A stretch of DNA of 34,515 nt from NCBI GenBank assembly GCA_026391315.1, contig JAPLDT010000090.1, positions 1 through 34,515 of the forward strand, given 5' to 3'. Positions 24,801-31,236 of this stretch are shown one piece after another. Under the pieces are notes generated by a model. That model was not told the origin of the DNA. It searched no databases and was given only the letters and a program-made list of their open reading frames with translations. Source of the DNA: Bacteroidia bacterium. Its GTDB lineage: Bacteria > Bacteroidota > Bacteroidia > Bacteroidales > Prolixibacteraceae. Position numbers and translations under genes: made by a program. Every line of letters starts with the position of its first letter. Position 1 is the stretch's first letter.

Positions 24801-27791
24801 TATGTAATCAAAATAGCCAGTTGGAAGTAATTTCACATAAAATTTATAATACAGAAACCCGTCTTTTATATCCTTGATATAGTTTTCTTCCAGTTCATTT
24901 TTATCCAGACTGGCATTTCCGTTGTTAATAGGGCTTGACAGCTTAAAATAGATTCTGTAGTTATTGACTATCTGATTATTTGACGAATAATAAAAAGCGG
25001 ATGAAGAATTTTCATCTAAACCGGTTACCTTAAACATTTGACCTGCAGTTTTATTCTGGATATAGCCATAATCATTGGCTTCATAATTCACTTTCAATTT
25101 GCCTCCACCCGGGATGGTGATATCTGTCAGATTCCATGCGTAAGCATTTTTATTCATTTCAAGTGTATCTTGCAGGGCATAAGGGAAATCAATATTGGAT
25201 AGTGGGGAATTATCATTACAATCACTGAAATTATTGCCATTTTCCTGGTAATAACCCCACCGGTTGACATTTCTGATGTTGTAATCTGGGTTAAAATTGT
25301 CATTATTCGGTTTATTGCCATAGCCAAAAACATACGGAGTAAGTTTTCCCTCTTTTGAATGCTCATAGGTGAAATCGACCTTGTTTAAAGCAAGCTTGCC
25401 GGTAGTGGCAACAGCTCCATTGTTAATATTCTTGCACAACAAATTGTTGTAGTCAAAATGAATGGTTTTGATTGGCGTAGCATTGTTGCCATTCCTTGTT
25501 CGATCGGGTAGCGAGTAGACCTCTATGTAGTCAAGTTTTCTTAAAAACTGACCTGTATTCTTCCCCCCATTTTCATCGATCACTCCATATCCATCCTGCC
25601 TTTGACTGTAGTGGAATTCAGCAATCTCTGTTTTGGATTCTATGGAACGAACATACCAGAGTTCTTTGCTGCCAAAGACATAGGTACCTTTGTCATCCTG
25701 ATCATCACTTCTTAATCCCTTGTTGTAGGTTGCGAAATCTTTGTCAAACGGAGTTCTCCAGTTGTAACTGAAGTTTTCTTTAAAATAGCTGAATTTGACA
25801 TAGTTGCCCAGATCGTCTTCGGTAATTCCATCGTTTGTCAGGTCTCTGTAATCGGGGCTTAAAACGGCCGTGATCAGGAATTGAGTCACATAAGCCGGGG
25901 TTGTCGTAGATTCAAAAAAGTTGTCAATCCCCTTGTTGTTGCCCGATGTATTATCCAGGTTTTCTGTATAATTAACCAGGTTTTTTACAGGATCCGTGGC
26001 ATTGCCTGTGACGTTGAAACTGACCTCTTTTTGGGTGATGTTGTATACTGGTATGCCAAAAACATATTTCATGCCGTCGGGCTGTGTAACATCAATTTCT
26101 GAAAGGTGATGCCCTTTCCTATAGTCAGATGTTCTGTTCAGCGGAGGCGCCGGCGTATTGTTGAAATTGTAATACTTTATTTGTTTGTCAAACCCAATTT
26201 TATCCGCCTCATTGGCTGTCAGGTAATTGATTGTTGATTGCCGAACGGGTTGTACCGTGTTCAGAACATTGGATGTAACATGGCTCCCATTGCTTAAATA
26301 TTGGGTAAGGAGGGTCTCATTCAGAAGATTGAATTGAACAGGATTATAATCTCCCAAAAAGGAGAATGCAGAACAATTAAATTTGTTGATTTCCCCATGA
26401 TTCTTGAGACAAAACTGCTGGTACAAGCTGTTTCCAATCACATCCTGTTCCGGTTTGAAGCTGACATTGGTCGCATTCCATTTCCCGGTTTTTTGAAATG
26501 AAACGGAGGTCCCAAAGTTGGCGCCGGCCTTGAAAAGTGCGCCTAAATTAACCTCGGCACCTGCCTGATTGCCGTTCGAATTGATGATCGCATCTGCGTC
26601 TCCCACAAGGCCAATATCATTTTTATTGACCGAAAAGGTCATGGATAATCCCTGTCCGTTCAGGTTAAAAACATCCGGGGTTTTGAATGGGATGGGTAAG
26701 ATTTTTGATTCTCCAATAAAATAGGGAAGCCTTTTCTCACGGTTAAAATCCATGAGCGAATTTCCTCCGATCGAATTGCTCTCGTACATGGATCCATATG
26801 CTGCAAAAGTCTGGCTGGTTGTGGCCAATGTTTGTTTTGAAAAATATCCGGTTACCCTGATGTTCGGATCGACATAATAGGCGTCCCAACCCATGGCGCC
26901 TGAATAGGTTCCTGAGCTGTTCAGAAAAGGATAATCTATATCAGGTTGGAAGGAATTATTCAGGTAGGAACAACTGGTCATGCCAAGAAGCGCCGTGGAA
27001 GATTGGTCTCCTGGTGGCTGATTTGGACCTTTTCGTTGTATGGGTGTCTTTTCTTTACCCTTTGTTAGTGATTCCCTTACATAACTCAGGTTCATATTGG
27101 TGCTGACTTTCAACCCTTCGTTGGAATTCACTGACCATGTTTTACCCAGCGAAATGCCCAATCTGTCATTGCCTTGCCCCAGTTTAAGTCCAATGCTCGG
27201 ACTCAAATATTTATCTACACCCGATTGCGAATTGACTGAAACACCCATTCCCAGAGAGGCGCTTCCTCCCACACCCGCATTGGATTGAGCGCTAAGACTG
27301 GCCGAACCGCTTAAGGAGGGTTCCAATCCCCATCCTTTGTAATTATTGTAGAAAACGCCTAACCCTGCACCTACAGAAATACCGAGAGACGGAGGCAATC
27401 CGGCTATTTCCAGATCTACCCCCAGTTTGCCGCCAAAAGTTTCGTTGGGTTTGACAGAATATTCCTTGGTGATGATATCCCCATCAAAGTCATCCGGCAA
27501 TCCTCTTAAGGTTCTGACGATACTTCCGGCATTCAAATTCCAGCCCAATCCAACCATGGAAGCGACATCTTCCATCTGAATTCCGGATTGATAGGTTAAA
27601 TTCATAGGATAGCCACCAATGGTGAACAAGGGAATCTGATAAGAGAATGAACCCGACGAAGGGTTGACCAAATTCGAGGTGCCTGCTTGCTGGAATTGCA
27701 TAAATTCCGGCTGCCCTGGCCCTCCGGTCTGGGCTTTCACTCCGTAAGCCAGCAACATCATTGCGAATAAAACGAGGATATTATTTTTCAC
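21834..27791 (-). CDS. Giant Sec-exported SpvB/RHS-like protein (N-half type)
   Basis: A 1985-residue protein starting at GTG (27791-27789). That start gives an ideal signal peptide (1-21, ending V-K-A-Q) and overlaps the preceding gene by 11 bases. Residues about 40-95 resemble the SpvB/TcB opening: P-S-S-G-S-F-S-Y-Q-I-P-L, Y-P-M-N-L-T-Y-Q-S-G, G-L-G-W-N-L-N-A-G-S-I-V-R. A Gly/Ser-rich strand-alternating insert spans about 119-240. A very long beta-rich middle follows. A jelly-roll (CBM-like) domain covers about 1780-1935 (H-T-G-K-Y-S-L-E-V, F-S-C-W-V-K-V, G-W-Q-R-V-V-G, F-F-D-D-L-R-I). The chain then ends at the first YD-type strands (N-E-Y-N-N-Q-G-E-L-R-R-I-K-K). No core or toxin tip is present; the next gene supplies these. 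Pairing of the two chains is inferred. Confidence 0.92.
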   Translation of the reverse strand: MKNNILVLFAMMLLAYGVKAQTGGPGQPEFMQFQQAGTSNLVNPSSGSFSYQIPLFTIGGYPMNLTYQSGIQMEDVASMVGLGWNLNAGSIVRTLRGLPDDFDGDIITKEYSVKPNETFGGKLGVDLEIAGLPPSLGISVGAGLGVFYNNYKGWGLEPSLSGSASLSAQSNAGVGGSASLGMGVSVNSQSGVDKYLSPSIGLKLGQGNDRLGISLGKTWSVNSNEGLKVSTNMNLSYVRESLTKGKEKTPIQRKGPNQPPGDQSSTALLGMTSCSYLNNSFQPDIDYPFLNSSGTYSGAMGWDAYYVDPNIRVTGYFSKQTLATTSQTFAAYGSMYESNSIGGNSLMDFNREKRLPYFIGESKILPIPFKTPDVFNLNGQGLSMTFSVNKNDIGLVGDADAIINSNGNQAGAEVNLGALFKAGANFGTSVSFQKTGKWNATNVSFKPEQDVIGNSLYQQFCLKNHGEINKFNCSAFSFLGDYNPVQFNLLNETLLTQYLSNGSHVTSNVLNTVQPVRQSTINYLTANEADKIGFDKQIKYYNFNNTPAPPLNRTSDYRKGHHLSEIDVTQPDGMKYVFGIPVYNITQKEVSFNVTGNATDPVKNLVNYTENLDNTSGNNKGIDNFFESTTTPAYVTQFLITAVLSPDYRDLTNDGITEDDLGNYVKFSYFKENFSYNWRTPFDKDFATYNKGLRSDDQDDKGTYVFGSKELWYVRSIESKTEIAEFHYSQRQDGYGVIDENGGKNTGQFLRKLDYIEVYSLPDRTRNGNNATPIKTIHFDYNNLLCKNINNGAVATTGKLALNKVDFTYEHSKEGKLTPYVFGYGNKPNNDNFNPDYNIRNVNRWGYYQENGNNFSDCNDNSPLSNIDFPYALQDTLEMNKNAYAWNLTDITIPGGGKLKVNYEANDYGYIQNKTAGQMFKVTGLDENSSSAFYYSSNNQIVNNYRIYFKLSSPINNGNASLDKNELEENYIKDIKDGFLYYKFYVKLLPTGYFDYITGYAKISNFGVASNNNYAWVELVPVALDDDKNTDLCNPILKTAFQYMRINRNNLVFQNTSIGAPGNFASFIQSLPSIYSQLGSQITASAMGVNKYCQFQQFYCRNIDLSKSFIRLYNPVKKKIAGGSRVKQISIDDNWNAMTGNTHQNKSYTTSYNYTTEEANPLNNSKVTISSGVADYEPMVGGDEISLKQPIFYSDKKKLAPDNDYFVEEPVNESLFPAPQITYGKVTQITNETNLNVAKTGKIVNEFFTARDYPVKVNRTTIDEKRDKTQFNPIQLPFVAIDQQHDFASVSQGYSIELNNMSGLPKATWVYNQNGDRVSGEVSEYFPNNDHFTTIDHSGRISRDNKMGLSAEYTIDGKKSYDQSVSTSYNANLNMAVFGIVPIPIIMPLYSQMTEEKQFQSIVVNKVIHRNGLLKSKTIFEQSSSVTTENLAFDEITGEVLLTKLANEFNDTIFSFKYPAWWMYNGMGPSYTNAKLNINSTNQSVFKPFLKVGDELRSTGTGPRLWVKDLNSSVPIFVNDFSSQTSISGNEYQEYNSGAKNLLSASAGQVITWNQNPLANGIKLEFGQNKILNSSAIEYYDDAVMYCDSCATIKNRKGKNDFLAGKRGNYKPKRTWFFLEERSPVNLVNGITNIREQGLFRIYTDFWGLPSNPSLNWTPGYANWEWKEKVNLTNVDGQTIESEDRIGRKTASLLGYKNTLITAQATNAAYGETYFDGFEDYYCAYCPITTEFDRGHPIPASQMRQIGASSTTSTGNGSTHQHLELKRVNVVKGNPVISDNESHTGKYSLEVLGSLSFTISPPVACKGDRGNHGNTPTGPNGNPVNDSGCIECIGGFAPDANKKYIFSCWVKVNNPQPIISCSDATVDIACSGSASVSLKSEGPVIEGWQRVVGAFTTASNNSVTINLKQGNAATFFDDLRIFPADGNMVSYVYDDVNLRLTYSLDENNYFTKNEYNNQGELRRIKKETEKGIVTIKEVNSSLVKH

Positions 27792-30006
27792 GATCGTTGG
27801 TAACTTTAAAGTTGAAATGATAAGTGTTATGGAAATCGGAAATGGTCAGTAGATAGAACCTGCCTGGTTCAAGATTGTAATCTTTGATATCGATGGATAT
27901 CCTGTTTAGCCCTGTTACACTATTTAATTTGATCACATCCTTCGATTTGCGCTTTATTTTCTTTGCTTCGACATCGTAAATCGTCACTTTTATATTTTCA
28001 ACCGATGCATAATGGTTTAAATACTGGACCCTCAAAACATTGTTGGAAATATCAGTAATCGTATAGGAAGGCTCCCTGGAAAGTTCGTAGTAGAATCTGG
28101 TATCAATCAGTGCGATTGAATCTTTGCATAGAGTTTCCCCCTCTTTATTGAGCCATTCGTAGATGACGTAAAACGGGTTGACAGATGGAACAGCAAAATA
28201 GAGGGTACCGAGTTTTGTTTCTCCCTGAGGGATATCCCCTGAATTATTGGTCCATTTTATCTGACTCGAACCCGGAGGAAACTTCGAAGGGATTCTGCTC
28301 CATTCCTTGGTTGCATTGTTATCAGTGGCAATAACTGAATCATTTCTGATTTTTATCCGAATACTTTTGGGGCTGTATTTAGGTTCGGATCCGGTGTACT
28401 TATTGGTGATTTTACATTCATACGCAATGGAATCTCCTCTGTAGATTTTTCTCAACTCAAAAGCATAATTTTCACATTTTTGATCAGGGAGGGATATGGG
28501 TCCATCAGGAGGTGGGAGGGTATCGACTACCGTGATAATAATCCTGCATGGTGCACATTTTTTTCCACCACATATTGGAGTGATCATCACTGTGTGTGCT
28601 CCGGTCTGGTTAAAATTGAAACGGAAGATTTGTCCTGTTCCATTGCCTGAAGCCAAGCCTTGTACCGACCATTCGTAGGAAACAGTACAAGAACTATCTT
28701 TGGGATTGCAAACAAAATCCGGAAAATGGAATTGATAAATTCCTTTTGAAAGAGAGGCAGTTCCGCTACATTTCAATCTTGAAGTTGTTGCATCTTTTGC
28801 CTGAATTTCAATCACAGCATTGCTCCATTCGCCACAGTCACATGTTTTGCATCCTTCAACTACAACAGAATAAATACAGGGTTGGCAGGCCTTTCCATTG
28901 CATGTGGCATTCAAAGTTAGGGTGTAGATCCCATTGGTTGCAGGGGTGAAAAAACCGTTGGTGCCACTTCCTGCTTTTGTACTGCCATCAGCCATTCTAA
29001 TTTCCCAACCTGTCTTTGCCTGACATTTTTCATTGTTCGGACGGCACTGATAGTTTGTTGTAAAGCTGAAAGGTTGATTGCATTTCCAATTTATTTTACT
29101 ATTGCATTCATATCTTGATACAACTGCCGTGTTTTGTACAATTAGCGGATTCCATGTTCCACATTCACAGCGGATTGCGGAAAATACAAATGGTTTGCTG
29201 GTACCATTATTTTCCCCGATTGGCTTCCCTTCATGATTCAGTGCCTGAACATTCCATATAAAGTCGCACAAGTAAGGAGGTAAGCAGCGCACGGTTATTA
29301 AATGATTTACAACAGCCTGCGTCATATTATCAACATCTTTAGTGATAAGAGGTTGGTTTACTTTCATCGCCTGCGTACCAGTCTGTCCCTGCATCAGCTG
29401 CCAAACCGTTAACCGATAAGTAACCGGTTCCTGTGGCTTGGGAATTGTGGGGATCCACCGAAATACAAAGGGATTTTGAAGTTCTGCCTCAGTAAATTCG
29501 GAACCATCTGCCGGTGCAATAGGCTGTGGTGGCTGATAGGCTAATTGCTCAATCTCTCTGATTATAAATGGTTTACATTTTTCTTCGCTGTAAGGAACGG
29601 ATCCTGCTGCACCGTAACCAAAAAACTGGGCACAGATTTCATAATCACCAGGAGTTAATACACAGTCTTTCCCTAAAAATGAAACTGCATTATTCCCACT
29701 CCAAACTTTGATAAGGGTATTGAAATTGGCAGTCGGTGCCGAACTGCCGGTAAAGGCGCCACACACTTTAACTCCCCCCTTTTTAATCGTTATCAACAGC
29801 TTACTCTCTTCAACCATGGGGTCTACCCGACCAGCGACCGCTTTGGCCGTGGCTGTGATGGTTAACATTGTTTTTCCGGTACCCCAGTTGGCTGTATTGG
29901 CATCAGGACTAGCTGGCAATGAAATATTGATGCCGGTAATAGGGTAGTTTTGAGAATAACCCTGAACAACAATTGTTATCAATATAAATAAGAGAATTTT
30001 GTTCAT
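27781..30006 (-). CDS. Secreted multidomain adaptor-like protein with Cys-rich modules, 741 aa
   Basis: An exported protein with a signal peptide at 1-19. Domain order: one 136-type beta module (about 20-154), an Fn3-like module (about 155-277; F-R-W-I-P-T-I-P-K-P and W-N-V-Q-A-L-N), a Cys-rich module of the 241-aa protein type (from Cys280 to about 388), a divergent second Cys-rich module (about 389-495) with C-N-P-K-D-S-S-C and C-G-G-K-K-C-A-P-C, one RKIYRGDS segment, the K-F-P-P-G-S-S-Q-I-K-W domain, and the 103-residue C-terminal domain. It thus combines the Cys-rich modules of its upstream neighbour with the other modules of the 933-aa protein. It is encoded directly before the giant pair, and its 3' end overlaps the GTG start of the 1985-aa gene. 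A linker or adaptor on the surface is a reasonable guess. Confidence 0.9.
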   Translation of the reverse strand: MNKILLFILITIVVQGYSQNYPITGINISLPASPDANTANWGTGKTMLTITATAKAVAGRVDPMVEESKLLITIKKGGVKVCGAFTGSSAPTANFNTLIKVWSGNNAVSFLGKDCVLTPGDYEICAQFFGYGAAGSVPYSEEKCKPFIIREIEQLAYQPPQPIAPADGSEFTEAELQNPFVFRWIPTIPKPQEPVTYRLTVWQLMQGQTGTQAMKVNQPLITKDVDNMTQAVVNHLITVRCLPPYLCDFIWNVQALNHEGKPIGENNGTSKPFVFSAIRCECGTWNPLIVQNTAVVSRYECNSKINWKCNQPFSFTTNYQCRPNNEKCQAKTGWEIRMADGSTKAGSGTNGFFTPATNGIYTLTLNATCNGKACQPCIYSVVVEGCKTCDCGEWSNAVIEIQAKDATTSRLKCSGTASLSKGIYQFHFPDFVCNPKDSSCTVSYEWSVQGLASGNGTGQIFRFNFNQTGAHTVMITPICGGKKCAPCRIIITVVDTLPPPDGPISLPDQKCENYAFELRKIYRGDSIAYECKITNKYTGSEPKYSPKSIRIKIRNDSVIATDNNATKEWSRIPSKFPPGSSQIKWTNNSGDIPQGETKLGTLYFAVPSVNPFYVIYEWLNKEGETLCKDSIALIDTRFYYELSREPSYTITDISNNVLRVQYLNHYASVENIKVTIYDVEAKKIKRKSKDVIKLNSVTGLNRISIDIKDYNLEPGRFYLLTISDFHNTYHFNFKVTNDREK
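27784..28092 (-). repeat. Copy B of the duplicated 103-residue C-terminal domain
   Basis: The last 103 codons of the 741-aa gene, homologous to 6239-6547. The pattern IYDVEAKKIKRKS, then LNSVTGLNRISIDI, then LEPGRFYLLTIS is that of a small beta-sandwich. It is reminiscent of type A T9SS C-terminal sorting domains but lacks their usual terminal Lys-rich strand. Confidence 0.88.
28840..29169 (-). repeat. Cys-rich module copy inside the 741-aa protein
   Basis: This encodes about residues 280-388, starting at C-E-C-G-T-W and running to the C-N-G-K-A-C-Q-P-C-I-Y end. It matches both modules of the 241-aa protein through the same order of motifs: I-N-W-K-C-N-Q-P, Y-Q-C-R-P-N-N, C-Q-A-K-T-G-W-E and Y-T-L-T-L-N-A-T-C. 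The lower boundary is approximate. Confidence 0.85.
29545..29949 (-). repeat. 136-type beta module, single copy in the 741-aa protein
   Basis: This encodes residues 20-154 of the 741-aa protein, directly after the signal peptide. It is homologous to 8573-8980 and 8165-8572, with the shared motifs SPDANTANWG, GVKVCG, VWSGNNAVSF and TPGDYEIC. Confidence 0.88.
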
Positions 30007-30037
30007 AGTTTGGTGCTCTATGGTGCATAGAAATAAA

Positions 30038-30763
30038 TCACTGAATTACTATTTTATAAACACATGGCTTACAGGCTATCCCATTACAACTCGCGTTTAA
30101 GGTCAGCGAGTAGATGCCATTTGACGGGAGATTGAAACCATCGCTAAGGTTATTGGTGCCGGTTCCTGATTTGATAATTGCACCTACAGCCGACTTCACT
30201 TCCCAGGTTGTTTTGGCCTGACACCCGGCGTTATTCGGGCTACACTGGTAAGTACTGGTAAATGAAAGTGGTTGATTTACTTTCCAATTGATTTGACTGT
30301 AACAATCATACCTGGCTGAGCCTGCTGGTACCCGTACGAGCAACTGGCCCCATGTTCCACATTCACAGGCAGACGAACAATTGGCTATAATTGTATAAAC
30401 ACATGGTTTGCAGATAATTCCGTTGCAATTTGCATTTAAGGTAAGTGTATAGTTGCCACTTGAAGGGAGGTTGAACCCACCGCTAAGGTTGCTGGTCCCG
30501 GTACCTGTTTTGATAACTGCGCCTGCAGCCGTCTTCACTTCCCAGGTTGTCTTTGCCTGACATGCGGCGTTATTAGGAGTGCACTGATAAGTATTTGTAA
30601 AAGATAAAGGCTGATTGCAGTTCCATTCTATAGTGCTGCCACAGTTATACCTTGCTGAACCCGCCGGAATCCGTACGAGCAACTGACCCCAATTCCCGCA
30701 ATCGCAGGCAAATGAGAAACTGGCAATAAAGGAAATCAATAAAAGAAACAGTGTTTTTTTCAT
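30038..30763 (-). CDS. Secreted protein of two tandem Cys-rich modules, 241 aa
   Basis: An exported protein with a signal peptide (1-19, ending F-S-F-A) followed by two copies of one module with a 113-residue period (20-132 and 133-241). Each has C-x-C-G-x-W-G-Q, a Y-x-C strand, an I-x-W-x-x-N-Q-P-L-S-F strand, Y-Q-C-x-P-N-N-x-x-C-Q-A-K-T-T-W-E-V, and a closing Y-x-L-T-L-N-A-x-C-N-G-x-x-C-K-P-C-V-Y. Cys in copy 1 are at 20, 22, 41, 49, 61, 68, 113, 118 and 121; copy 2 has Val in place of Cys49. Disulfides are expected, consistent with an extracytoplasmic place. A third copy is in the 741-aa protein encoded 31 bases downstream. I cannot assign the module to a family. No transmembrane or sorting segment is seen beyond the signal. 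Confidence 0.88.
   Translation of the reverse strand: MKKTLFLLLISFIASFSFACDCGNWGQLLVRIPAGSARYNCGSTIEWNCNQPLSFTNTYQCTPNNAACQAKTTWEVKTAAGAVIKTGTGTSNLSGGFNLPSSGNYTLTLNANCNGIICKPCVYTIIANCSSACECGTWGQLLVRVPAGSARYDCYSQINWKVNQPLSFTSTYQCSPNNAGCQAKTTWEVKSAVGAIIKSGTGTNNLSDGFNLPSNGIYSLTLNASCNGIACKPCVYKIVIQ
30041..30367 (-). repeat. Cys-rich module, second copy in the 241-aa protein
   Basis: Residues 133-241. It has high identity to residues 20-132, including the stretch G-S-A-R-Y-x-C and the block around C-Q-A-K-T-T-W-E-V-K. One Cys of the set is replaced by Val (I-N-W-K-V-N-Q-P). Confidence 0.9.
30368..30706 (-). repeat. Cys-rich module, first copy in the 241-aa protein
   Basis: Residues 20-132, directly after the signal peptide. 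This is the full nine-Cys version of the module. Confidence 0.9.
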
Positions 30764-30853
30764 GATTTTGTATTTTTTTTTGTGAAGGTTTGAATCATTA
30801 AATATTTATACAAGCGTTTGTTTTGCAAGCTGATAGTTCAAATAATTAGGCAT

Positions 30854-31102
30854 TTACAATAATATCTCCCCATTCCTGATCCTGATTGAAGTTTTGTTCT
30901 TTAGCTGTTTCAGTGATGACTTTAGGTTTTCTATTTTATCAGATGGGACATTCGGATCGTTTTCCAGATCTGCAATTGCCTCTTCAATGGTTTGGTATTC
31001 TTTTACATTCACCTCTTTGGTGTCCTGCTTTATTATCAGAAGAGGTGCTGTAGTTGTGCGTTTCCCAGAAAATATCTTCATTAACCAGTTTGTCAGGTAC
31101 AT
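30854..31102 (-). CDS. Small hypothetical protein, 82 aa
   Basis: A short charged protein with no convincing signal peptide. After an N-terminal stretch (M-Y-L-T-N-W-L-M-K-I-F) it has a strand pair and a helix rich in Glu, Asp and Lys (Y-Q-T-I-E-E-A-I-A-D-L-E), then a second helix and a terminal strand I-R-I-R-N-G-E-I-L. It is the first gene after the LytTR/kinase pair and lies just downstream of a candidate LytTR operator. The ATG at 31102 is the longest sensible start; Met8 at 31081 is an alternative that would remove the hydrophobic first residues. A 90-base gap separates it from the 241-aa gene, and I see no clear terminator or promoter in that gap. I do not recognise the family; the function is unknown. 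Confidence 0.65.
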   Translation of the reverse strand: MYLTNWLMKIFSGKRTTTAPLLIIKQDTKEVNVKEYQTIEEAIADLENDPNVPSDKIENLKSSLKQLKNKTSIRIRNGEILL

Positions 31103-31163
31103 CTTGCAGACTTAAATTTTTCATTTAATCTACGCACGGGTATTCCCTGCCACAATAGCTAAC

Positions 31164-31194
31164 AAACAATCGGTAGGTGTTGGTAAACGAACGG
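31164..31194 (-). promoter_or_regulatory. Candidate LytTR operator: 10-bp imperfect direct repeat, 21-bp period
   Basis: On the plus strand aaacaatcgg (31164-31173) and aaacgaacgg (31185-31194) match at 8 of 10 positions, and their starts are exactly 21 bases (two helical turns) apart. Read on the minus strand, the two 9-bp sites are CCCGTTCGT and ACCGATTGT, separated by 12 bases. LytTR regulators are known to bind direct repeats of about 9 bp ([TA][AC][CA]GTTN[AG][TG]) separated by 12-13 bp. The first site fits that consensus at 8 of 9 positions. The pair lies in the 134-base gap between the LytTR/kinase genes and the 82-aa gene, 62-92 bases before that gene's ATG. Binding is inferred. Confidence 0.45.
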
Positions 31195-31236
31195 GAGACA
31201 AATTAATTTATCGGTCAGTAAAGCAGGAGGATTTTA

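Noticed and set aside
14341-27791. A complete insecticidal Tc toxin locus
   Set aside because: The SpvB-like plus YD/core order is TcBC-like, but there is no TcA subunit in the window and both chains carry Sec signal peptides, unlike known Tc proteins.
30764-30853. Possible Bacteroidota promoter (TTG ... TAnnTTTG) before the 241-aa gene
   Set aside because: AT-rich sequence allows several poor matches, but none has a good -7 box with correct spacing to a -33 box.
31137-31146. GGGTATTCCC palindrome-like hairpin in the gap before the 82-aa gene
   Set aside because: A three-pair stem is too short to support a terminator or riboswitch call.
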